Assembly: GCA_020059785.1 (NCBI GenBank)
Contig: JAGVBL010000286.1
Span: forward strand, 1-14,410
DNA: 14,410 nucleotides
Reading direction: 5' to 3'
Origin: Ignavibacteriales bacterium
GTDB lineage: Bacteria > Bacteroidota > Ignavibacteria > Ignavibacteriales > Melioribacteraceae
Below, piece by piece: positions 7,580-14,107 of this stretch. The notes below the pieces were generated by a model. It ran no database searches. It had not been told where the DNA came from and saw nothing but the letters and a program-made list of their open reading frames with translations. How positions within the stretch are numbered: the stretch's first letter is position 1; the number at the start of each line of letters is the position of its first letter. The position numbers and the translations under genes were made by a program.

Positions 7580-9067
7580 TTGAAGGAGAAAGTACTAAAT
7601 ACATTTAAGCACTCTGCTGTTTACAGTTTAGGAAATATTGCATTAAAGGGAATGGGGATTATTACCCTTCCCATTTACCTTAATTATCTTACAAAAGCAG
7701 AAGTAGGTACTTTTGGCTTACTCGATATAACGATTAATATTATTTCCGAAGTATTGATTCTCGGTCAGGCAAATTCAATTATTCTTTTTGAAAACAAAAA
7801 GGATTACGAGGTAAAGCGGAGTTCTGTTTTTTTTACTATCACCTCTTTCGTAATTCTGATAAATATAATATTTATTCTAATTGCAGAATTTTTTGGAGTT
7901 TCACTTCTTTCTCTTTCTAAAGGAACACGCGATCTAACAACTTATCTTCATTTTATTATTTATATAAGTTTGATTCGTGTTCTTAACAATCTCTTTATGA
8001 ATAAACTACGCGCCGAGGAAAGATCGAAATTCTTTACGGTTTTAACATTCATTAAAATACTCGTTTTTATATCGTTAATTTTCTATACCGTTGTTCATCT
8101 AAACCTTTCAATTGCAGGAATTCTCTATTCATACTTAATAAGCGAGTTAATAGTTTTAATAATTATTCTTCCGGGAATGATTTCTAAAATGAAACCGGTG
8201 TTTGAAAAAGATGCACTAAAAGAAGCATTACGGTTTGGAACCCCGTTAATCTTCACTTCTGTTGGAATCTTAATTCTGAATTTGAGCGACAGATATTTGA
8301 TTAACCTTTATTTGAACCTGGAAGAAGTTGGCACATACGATATTGCATATAGAATTGCCGGAATTGTAAATATGTTTTTAATTCTTCCGTTTAATCAGGC
8401 AATGTTACCCTCTGCGTTTAAAGAATATAACAACCCTGAAAGCCGTAGGTACTTAAGCAAACTTATGACTTATATGTGCTTTGTTACTATCTGGGGTGGA
8501 CTTGCAATCTCCGTATTCAGTGAAGAAATTATTTTAATACTGGGGAATAAAAATTATGTAGCTGCAAACATCTATATTCCGTTTATTGTTCTTGCTTACG
8601 TTTTAAGTGCTATGCGTAATGTGGCTTCTAACGGATTACTCTTTGCAGAAAAAACATTTATAGTTGCGCTTATTACAATCTTAGCGGGCTTACTGAACAT
8701 TATATTAAATATTCTCCTTATTCCTGTTTACGGAACAATTGCTGCTGCTTACACCACTTTAATTTCCTTTGCTGTTTTTTACATTATCACCTACTTAACT
8801 GCAAACAGATATTATAAAATTGATTATGAGAATATGAAGATCCTAAAGCTGATTGTTTTAGGAGTAGTTTTGTTTGTTGCCCAGGGATTTTTAGTAATCG
8901 AACCCTTTACTTTACAATTATTTTTAAAGTTAATTACTGTTGTTCTCTTCCCGTTTTTATTATATATAACTGGATTTTATGAAAAGATAGAGTTAGATAC
9001 TATAATTGCAGGTATTAAGAAAATGAAAAGTCCTGCCCAATTAATAAAAAGTTTACTAAACAAATGA
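7580..9067 (+). CDS. Oligosaccharide flippase (Wzx/MOP-type)
   Basis: This is a 495-residue polysaccharide translocase of the MOP superfamily (RfbX/Wzx-like), which moves undecaprenyl-linked glycans from the cytoplasmic to the outer face of the inner membrane. The N-terminus (FKHSAVYSLGNIALKGMGII, then LPIYLNYLTKAEVGTFG) is diagnostic, and hydrophobic helices run through the whole protein, consistent with 12-14 passes. The start is TTG 7580, 1 bp after the preceding stop, which gives the normal family N-terminus; no ATG exists nearby in frame. Its stop overlaps the next start in an ATGA (9064-9067), so the following glycosyltransferase is translationally coupled. It supplies the export step for the glycan built by the neighbouring transferases. 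Confidence 0.9.
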   Translation: MKEKVLNTFKHSAVYSLGNIALKGMGIITLPIYLNYLTKAEVGTFGLLDITINIISEVLILGQANSIILFENKKDYEVKRSSVFFTITSFVILINIIFILIAEFFGVSLLSLSKGTRDLTTYLHFIIYISLIRVLNNLFMNKLRAEERSKFFTVLTFIKILVFISLIFYTVVHLNLSIAGILYSYLISELIVLIIILPGMISKMKPVFEKDALKEALRFGTPLIFTSVGILILNLSDRYLINLYLNLEEVGTYDIAYRIAGIVNMFLILPFNQAMLPSAFKEYNNPESRRYLSKLMTYMCFVTIWGGLAISVFSEEIILILGNKNYVAANIYIPFIVLAYVLSAMRNVASNGLLFAEKTFIVALITILAGLLNIILNILLIPVYGTIAAAYTTLISFAVFYIITYLTANRYYKIDYENMKILKLIVLGVVLFVAQGFLVIEPFTLQLFLKLITVVLFPFLLYITGFYEKIELDTIIAGIKKMKSPAQLIKSLLNK

Positions 9068-9960
9068 GCGCACCAAAGATATCAGTAATAATTTGTACTT
9101 ATAACCGGGATAAATTTTTACCGGGCGCCCTCGAGGCGCTGACCAATCAATCGCTCTCAAAAAACGCATTTGAGATTCTGATTATTAACAACAATTCTAC
9201 CGACAACACGGAAACGATTAGTAAAAATTTTATAGATAGCCACAAAGAACTTAATGTGAAATACTTTGTCGAGATGCAGAAAGGGTTATCCTCTGCAAGA
9301 AACAGGGGAATAAAAGAAGCATCTTCAGAATTAATCGCTTTCATCGATGATGACGCAGAAGTATCTACTGATTACCTGAAGACTGCTGTTGAGTTCTTTT
9401 ATAATAATCCGGACGTTGATGCTATGGGCGGAAAAATTACTCCGGTATTCGAGTCTGGTAAAGAACCCGAATGGCTTTCAAAATATATGTGGGGACTTGT
9501 AACAAAAGCCGATTATGGGAATCATATTCGAGAATACCCCGGTTCAAAATCTCCATACGGTTGCAATATGGCTTTTAGAAAGAAAGTATTAACAGAAGTA
9601 GGGATGTTTAATACAGACTTATTATTTAGAAGTGAGGACAAATATATTTTTTACCAGTTAAGGAAACACGGCAAAAAATTTCTCTATCACCCCGGTTTTG
9701 CGGTACTTCATCATATAGATGATAAAAGAATAACCTACGATTCAATAATGAAAATCTCTTATGAAGTAGGTGCCGGCGAAAGAGATCGGATAAAGAGCGA
9801 AGGAATTATCAGGCACATCGTAAAAGTAGCTGAATATAAAATTAAATTAATTGCCGCATTATTTATTGCGCTCGGCTTTTTTATTAAGTTTGATTTCAAA
9901 AAGGGAGAATATCTTATAAAGAACAGATGGCTTACACTCATCGGCTTCTTTAAGATTTAG
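9064..9960 (+). CDS. Family 2 glycosyltransferase
   Basis: This is a 298-residue inverting GT-A glycosyltransferase. KISVIICTYNRDKFLPGAL opens the domain, NNNSTDNT is at 42-49, GLSSARNRGI near 74-83, and the DDD donor/metal motif at 95-97 (FIDDDAE). GCNMAFRK with a later RSEDKYIFYQL gives the ED acceptor-side motif. A hydrophobic stretch near residues 257-275 (KLIAALFIALGFFIKF) may associate with the membrane. The ATG overlaps the flippase stop (ATGA). The next gene follows after 6 bp. It probably adds one residue of the repeat unit; the sugar is not predictable. Confidence 0.9.
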   Translation: MSAPKISVIICTYNRDKFLPGALEALTNQSLSKNAFEILIINNNSTDNTETISKNFIDSHKELNVKYFVEMQKGLSSARNRGIKEASSELIAFIDDDAEVSTDYLKTAVEFFYNNPDVDAMGGKITPVFESGKEPEWLSKYMWGLVTKADYGNHIREYPGSKSPYGCNMAFRKKVLTEVGMFNTDLLFRSEDKYIFYQLRKHGKKFLYHPGFAVLHHIDDKRITYDSIMKISYEVGAGERDRIKSEGIIRHIVKVAEYKIKLIAALFIALGFFIKFDFKKGEYLIKNRWLTLIGFFKI

Positions 9961-9966
9961 TTAAAC

Positions 9967-10829
9967 ATGATTAAGATCCAGATTTTTTTAACCGGTTTTT
10001 TCTATTCTCTATTTTCGATTATTAAGATATTTATACTATCTCGTTTTAGTACTTCAATAAAAAAACATCGGGTAAAAGAAGAAGACATAGTAATTCTTGC
10101 CAACGGACCAAGTTTAAATAATGACCTCGAATTATATTCTACTTTCATAAGCTCCAAAAAAAATTATGCGTAAACTTTTTCGCATTATCAACTGAATACG
10201 AAAATGTAAGACCGGAATATTATGTGCTGGCAGCGCCTGAATTCTGGCTTATTAAAACATCCGACTATTTCAAAGAGCAAAAGGAAAATCTTATAAACTC
10301 TCTTACAAATAAAACCGGATGGGAAATGTTAGTTTTAATTCCATTCCAGGCAAAGGATTCTGAATTTGTAAGACGAGTATCAAAAAATAATTTTATCAAG
10401 TTTCTTTTCTATAATAACACACCGGTTGAAGGACTTCAATCAATTTCCCATTTACTATTCAGACTGAATCTTGGAATGCCTAGACCTCATAATGTTTTAA
10501 TTCCATCAATATTTTTGTCGTTGAATCTTGGATTTAAGAAGATTACCATTTTCGGAGCGGATCATTCATGGCACGAAGAAATTAAAATTGACGAATCGAA
10601 TACCGTTACGGTTAATCACGAGCATTTCTATGACGGCAGTAAAGTACAAATGCCTATGTACAAACTTGAAGGTGAAAAATATTTTATTCATGACGTTTTC
10701 AGGAAACTTCATTTTGCATTCAAAGGATATTTTGTTTTAAGGGCTTATGCAGAATCGTTAGGCGCCAAAATTCTTAATGCGAGTTCAAAAAGCTATATAG
10801 ATGCTTTTGAAAGAATTAGAATTCACTAA
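9967..10829 (+). pseudogene. Frameshifted NGPSL-motif glycosyltransferase-like gene (GT42/DUF115-like)
   Basis: Two frames join into one protein of about 287 residues. The first part (9967-10173, 68 residues) has a hydrophobic N-terminus and VILANGPSL (N46-L50). The second continues after a -1 shift as KLCVNFFALSTEYENV, then RPEYYVLAAPEFWL, through GFKKITIFGADHSW, to HFAFKGY and LGAKILNASSKSY, ending at 10829. The shift falls on a run of eight A at 10156-10163; one extra A would restore a single frame. NGPSL followed by an Asn-Phe strand, a D/E-P-F-type strand and a late GxDHS strand is the layout of GT42 sialyltransferases and DUF115/MptE-like proteins, which include Maf-type nonulosonate transferases. 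With pseB/pseC downstream, addition of a nonulosonic acid is a reasonable but unproven role. Real decay, programmed slippage or a sequencing error in the A run all remain possible. The fragment from GTG 10224 is not a natural start. Confidence 0.7.
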
Positions 10830-10893
10830 CCATATTTAATAGTTCAACTAATCTAATCGCAATATTTCCGCAATCTGTTTCTTCTATCCGGTT

Positions 10894-10928
10894 TTTGTTT
10901 TTTCTTGAGATCAAATATTTTAACTTTG
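10894..10928 (+). promoter_or_regulatory. Bacteroidetes-type promoter upstream of the AbgT-family gene
   Basis: TAACTTTG at 10921-10928 matches TAnnTTTG and shares its flank (TATTTTAACTTTG) with the promoter at 1332. A TTTG at 10894-10897 could be the -33 element, though the 23-bp gap is slightly long. Transcription would start near 10935, about 20 bases before the TTG start at 10957. Nothing else is recognisable between 10830 and 10944. Confidence 0.45.
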
Positions 10929-10956
10929 CACACCACTATTCTAAATGGAGGTTTTA

Positions 10957-12483
10957 TTGAGTTCAAAAAACTTAGCGTCCCGGATTTTTGACAAATCATT
11001 AGATTACATTGAATTAGTAGGAAACAAACTTCCCCATCCGGCAACTTTATTTGGTATTCTCGCATTAGCAGTTGTATTTGTATCGTGGTTAGGAAATTTA
11101 CTTGCATGGGAAGCAATTCATCCCGCAGATGGTTCAAGAATAACCGTAAAAAGTCTGGTTAATGGCGACGGATTAAGATGGATTTACACAAATGTAACAC
11201 ACAATTTCGTAAACTTTCCGCCTCTCGGTTATGTACTTGCTGTAATGATAGGGATTGGTGTTGCAGAGGGATCGGGTTTGTTTACTTCGATGATACGTTC
11301 ACTTGTACTTAATGCGCCCAAAAAGCTTATTACCGGTTCTATTGTACTTGCCGGAATAATTTCACACCTGGCATCAGAAGCCGGATACGTTATTTTAATT
11401 CCACTTGGTGCTTTAATTTTTCATGCTCTCGGAAGACATCCGATGGCGGGATTAGCTGCAGCGTTTTGCGGTGTAAGCGGTGGATTCGGCGCTAATTTTC
11501 TTATCGGTTCTGTCGATCCAATTCTTGCCGGATTGTCGCAGTCGGCAGCGCAAATAATCGATCCTGATATAACCGTTAATGCCGCAGTAAATTTTTATTT
11601 CATGTTTGCTTCGGCTTTTTTAATAGTTGTATTAGGTACATGGGTAACAGAAAAAATTGTTGAACCGCGTTTAAAAAGTTACGAAGGTAATGCTGAAAAA
11701 ATTCCTGTTGAAGAAATGACTCCAATCGAAAAAAAGGGATTGAAATGGGCAGGAATAAGTTTACTTATAATTATTGTGCTCCTTGCATTAACTATTATTC
11801 CGGAAAATGGATTATTCAGAAATCCCAAAACCGGCGAGGTGCTTCACTCCCCTTTCTTCGATGGAATAATTACGGGCATTCTTATTTTCTTTCTTGTACC
11901 CGGTTTTGTTTATGGAATAATTGTTAAGTCAATTAAAAATGATAAAGACATGATGAAACATATCATCAAGTCGATGGGCACAATGGCAACATATATTGTT
12001 CTTGTTTTCTTTGCTGCACAATTTGTTTATTTCTTCAGGTACAGTAATCTGGGATTGATCTTTGCTATTGAGGGCGCTCAGTTCCTAAAGAATATCGGTC
12101 TAACAGGAATTCCTTTAATTGTAATGTTCGTATTGTTAGCTGCATTTATCAACATGTTTATGGGAAGTGCCTCTGCAAAGTGGGCAATAATGGCTCCCGT
12201 TTTCATTCCGATGTTTATGCTGCTCGGTTATCATCCGGCTTTAACCCAGGCAGCATTTAGAATCGGGGACTCGGTTACAAATCTTATTAAAACAATGATG
12301 AGCTATTTTGCACTTATTGTTGCATTCGCTCAAAAATATAATGAGAAGTATGGCATTGGAACAATTATTTCTACAATGATTCCTTACACTATTATCTTTA
12401 CAATATTCTGGACTCTATTGCTTGTTGTTTGGATGTGGATCGGATTACCAACCGGACCCGACGGACCGCTGTATTTAAACTAA
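10957..12483 (+). CDS. AbgT-family transporter
   Basis: This is a 508-residue inner-membrane transporter of the AbgT family. Members import p-aminobenzoyl-glutamate (a folate breakdown product), and some (YdaH, MtrF) export sulfonamides. Family marks are KLPHPATLFGIL at the N-terminus, FPPLGYVLAVMIGIGVAEGSG, SHLASEAGYVILIPLGALIF, GGFGANFLIGSVDPILAGLSQ and the late GSASAKWAIMAPVFIPM with MMSYFALIVAFAQKY. Length is normal. I chose TTG 10957 because GGAGG at 10947-10951 lies 5 bp before it and the product then begins MSSKNLASRIF. The in-frame ATG at 10945 overlaps that ribosome-binding site and would have only about 10 bases of leader. It has its own promoter box and a strong terminator, so it looks like an independent gene within the glycan region. 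The substrate is unknown. Confidence 0.92.
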   Translation: MSSKNLASRIFDKSLDYIELVGNKLPHPATLFGILALAVVFVSWLGNLLAWEAIHPADGSRITVKSLVNGDGLRWIYTNVTHNFVNFPPLGYVLAVMIGIGVAEGSGLFTSMIRSLVLNAPKKLITGSIVLAGIISHLASEAGYVILIPLGALIFHALGRHPMAGLAAAFCGVSGGFGANFLIGSVDPILAGLSQSAAQIIDPDITVNAAVNFYFMFASAFLIVVLGTWVTEKIVEPRLKSYEGNAEKIPVEEMTPIEKKGLKWAGISLLIIIVLLALTIIPENGLFRNPKTGEVLHSPFFDGIITGILIFFLVPGFVYGIIVKSIKNDKDMMKHIIKSMGTMATYIVLVFFAAQFVYFFRYSNLGLIFAIEGAQFLKNIGLTGIPLIVMFVLLAAFINMFMGSASAKWAIMAPVFIPMFMLLGYHPALTQAAFRIGDSVTNLIKTMMSYFALIVAFAQKYNEKYGIGTIISTMIPYTIIFTIFWTLLLVVWMWIGLPTGPDGPLYLN

Positions 12484-12488
12484 CCGCT

Positions 12489-12518
12489 AAAAGAGGCGTT
12501 TAATATTTCGCCTCTTTT
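12489..12518 (+). terminator. Intrinsic terminator after the AbgT-family gene
   Basis: A perfect 10-bp stem, AAAAGAGGCG (12489-12498) pairing with CGCCTCTTTT (12509-12518), encloses a 10-base AT loop and is followed by a T-rich tract (CATTTTC). It begins 6 bp after the stop codon. The A and T flanks of the stem could let it work on both strands. Confidence 0.85.
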
Positions 12519-12566
12519 CATTTTCTACACTAGAAATTTTAGTCTCTATTAGAATAATAATTTTCA

Positions 12567-12574
12567 TAAATTTG
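12567..12574 (+). promoter_or_regulatory. Putative -7 box (TAnnTTTG) before pseB
   Basis: TAAATTTG matches the Bacteroidetes -7 consensus and lies 23 bp before the pseB ATG, downstream of the terminator. No clean -33 TTTG sits at the usual 19-21 bp distance. It would drive pseB, the four-helix-bundle gene and pseC. Confidence 0.4.
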
Positions 12575-12597
12575 CTCTTAGTTAAAGAAGAGGACTT

Positions 12598-13629
12598 ATG
12601 AACGGAAAGACCATTCTAATTACCGGCGGAACAGGATCATTCGGCAAAAAGTTTGTTGAAACCGTCCTTAAAAAATTTAATCCGAAGAAAATAATTATTT
12701 ACAGTCGCGACGAATTAAAGCAATTTGAAATGCAGAACGATTCCAGGTATAGAAAGAACGGAGTATTAATGCGTTATTTCATCGGGGATGTTAGAGATGA
12801 AAAACGTCTTGTAAGAGCAATGGAAGGTGTTGATATTGTTATACATGCCGCAGCACTTAAACAGGTCCCCGCTGCAGAATATAATCCGTTTGAAGCTGTT
12901 AAGACAAATATTATCGGCGGTCAGAATGTAATTGATGTGTGTTTTGAGTCGGGTGTAAAATATGTAATTGCATTAAGTACGGATAAAGCTGCTGCGCCAA
13001 TTAATTTATACGGTGCTACAAAACTTACATCGGATAAACTATTTATTGCTGCTAACAATTATCGCGGAACACGCGACATAAAGTTTTCTGTTGTACGTTA
13101 TGGAAATGTAATGGGAAGCCGCGGTTCTGTAATTCCTTTCTTTATCGAAAAGAAAAAATCCGGGCTTCTGCCTATTACAGATGAAAGGATGACCCGATTT
13201 AATATAACTTTACAGGAAGGTGTTGATTTTGTGTTATCATGTTTAGATCGAATGTGGGGCGGTGAATTGTTTGTACCAAAAATCCCTTCGTTCAATGTAA
13301 CCGACCTTGCAAAAGCAGTTGCTCCCGAATGTAAAGTTGAAATTGTCGGTATTCGTCCCGGTGAAAAGATTCATGAGGAAATGATAACCGAAGCCGATGC
13401 AATGAATACAATTGAATTTGAGAATTACTTTGTAATTCTCCCCTCGGTTCAGCTTGGCGATAACCCCGCATTAAAATTATGGGATACGGAGAAATTCAGA
13501 GCAACAAGTAATTCCAAAGTGGGTAAGTTCTGTGAATTCGGATTTAAGTATAATAGTGGAACAAACCCATGGTTCCTTTCTGTAGATGAATTGAAGAGCT
13601 TGATCAAAAATAATGTGATTGGTGATTAG
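12598..13629 (+). CDS. pseB: PseB, UDP-GlcNAc 4,6-dehydratase (5-epimerising)
   Basis: This is the first enzyme of CMP-pseudaminic acid synthesis: it converts UDP-GlcNAc to UDP-2-acetamido-2,6-dideoxy-beta-L-arabino-hex-4-ulose in the cytoplasm. It is a 343-residue extended SDR. The NAD(P)-binding ITGGTGSFG is at 8-16, YSRDELKQFEMQ at 35-46, HAAALKQVPAAEYNP at 83-97 and the active site STDKAAAPINLYGATK at 127-142. The catalytic set seen in PseB (Thr128, Asp129, Lys130, Tyr138, Lys142) is intact. FVPKIPSF and GIRPGEKIHEEMI match the family C-terminus. An AAGAGGA ribosome-binding site precedes the ATG. Its last four residues (VIGD) and stop codon are encoded by a 7-bp repeat array, suggesting the natural C-terminus was slightly altered. 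FlaA1/CapD-type dehydratases are related, but the 343-residue length, the KQVPAAEYNP segment and the pseC neighbour favour PseB. Confidence 0.93.
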   Translation: MNGKTILITGGTGSFGKKFVETVLKKFNPKKIIIYSRDELKQFEMQNDSRYRKNGVLMRYFIGDVRDEKRLVRAMEGVDIVIHAAALKQVPAAEYNPFEAVKTNIIGGQNVIDVCFESGVKYVIALSTDKAAAPINLYGATKLTSDKLFIAANNYRGTRDIKFSVVRYGNVMGSRGSVIPFFIEKKKSGLLPITDERMTRFNITLQEGVDFVLSCLDRMWGGELFVPKIPSFNVTDLAKAVAPECKVEIVGIRPGEKIHEEMITEADAMNTIEFENYFVILPSVQLGDNPALKLWDTEKFRATSNSKVGKFCEFGFKYNSGTNPWFLSVDELKSLIKNNVIGD

Positions 13630-13642
13630 TGATTGGTGATTG
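13615..13642 (+). repeat. 7-bp tandem repeat, array C, overlapping the end of pseB
   Basis: Four units (GTGATTG, GTGATTA, GTGATTG, GTGATTG) run through the last codons of pseB, its TAG stop (13627-13629) and 13 bp beyond. The single altered unit creates the stop. It is the longest and best-preserved heptad array in the window. Confidence 0.8.
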
Positions 13643-13660
13643 GAAGAAGATGTGTGTGCT

Positions 13661-13683
13661 GGTTATCGGTGGTCGGTGATCTG
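13661..13683 (+). repeat. Left arm of inverted repeat flanking the four-helix-bundle gene
   Basis: It is built of heptads GGTTATC, GGTGGTC and GGTGATC, plus TG. Its reverse complement matches 14177-14199 at 19 of 23 positions, with no gaps. The four differences are single-base changes. Confidence 0.7.
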
Positions 13684-13716
13684 AGGGATAATTGTAAGCA
13701 TTTTGACGAATAAATG

Positions 13717-13730
13717 TTTTTTTGGGGGGG
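13717..13730 (+). promoter_or_regulatory. T7-G7 tract at the ribosome-binding position of the four-helix-bundle gene
   Basis: Seven T are followed by seven G, ending 8 bp before the ATG at 13739. The G run is the only candidate Shine-Dalgarno sequence. Slippage in the homopolymers would change the spacing and might tune translation. Confidence 0.4.
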
Positions 13731-13738
13731 TAAGATTG

Positions 13739-14107
13739 ATGGAGAATAAGATAAAGTCATTTGAGGATTTGGAAATCTGGAGATTATCACATTCTCTTGT
13801 ATTAGAGATTTATAGAATTGTCAAATCATTTCCAAAAAGTGAAAATTATATTCTTACAAAACAGATAATTAGATCCGCACAATCAATTCCGGCTAATATT
13901 GCCGAGGGGATGGGAAGATATTCCAAGAATGAGTTGGTTCAGTTTTTAATAATTGCAAGAGGTTCAGTTGAAGAAACCAAATATCATCTAATTCTTGCGA
14001 GAGATTTAGAATATATTGATTCCAACACATTTGAAAACATGCAAAGTAATTACACTCTATTAGGGAAAAAAATAAATTCATTAATCTCATCAATCAAAAA
14101 AAAATGA
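13739..14107 (+). CDS. Four-helix-bundle protein (S23/IVS family)
   Basis: This is a 122-residue protein of the S23 (23S rRNA intervening-sequence) family, related to the Avd accessory protein of diversity-generating retroelements. These form small four-helix, usually pentameric barrels that bind nucleic acid; the cellular role is unknown. Diagnostic motifs are SFEDLEIWRLSHSLVLEIY at the N-terminus, KSFPKSENY, SAQSIPANIAEGMGRYSK in the centre, FLIIARGSVEETKYHL and a lysine-rich end. I start it at ATG 13739 because MENKIKSFEDLE is the usual family N-terminus. The upstream TTG at 13703 would add 12 residues unlike the family and read through the G tract. The stop overlaps the pseC start in an ATGA (14104-14107), so the two are translationally coupled. 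No 23S rRNA surrounds it. It interrupts the pseB-pseC pair and lies inside an inverted repeat. Confidence 0.9.
   Translation: MENKIKSFEDLEIWRLSHSLVLEIYRIVKSFPKSENYILTKQIIRSAQSIPANIAEGMGRYSKNELVQFLIIARGSVEETKYHLILARDLEYIDSNTFENMQSNYTLLGKKINSLISSIKKK

Noticed and set aside
10528..10740. 70-codon plus-strand frame
   Set aside because: It is an alternative frame inside the NGPSL gene, whose own frame carries the conserved GADHSW strand.
10945..10947. ATG as the AbgT-family start
   Set aside because: It overlaps the GGAGG that serves the TTG at 10957 and would have a leader of about 10 bases with no ribosome-binding site; it remains possible.
10853..11137. 94-codon minus-strand frame
   Set aside because: It overlaps the promoter and N-terminus of the AbgT-family gene, which has clear family motifs; the antisense frame has none.
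13615..13683. CRISPR-like array
   Set aside because: The units are 7 bp, contiguous and without unique spacers, so this is a tandem repeat rather than CRISPR.
13703..13705. TTG as the four-helix-bundle start
   Set aside because: The extra 12 residues are unlike the family, and the ATG at 13739 gives the normal N-terminus.
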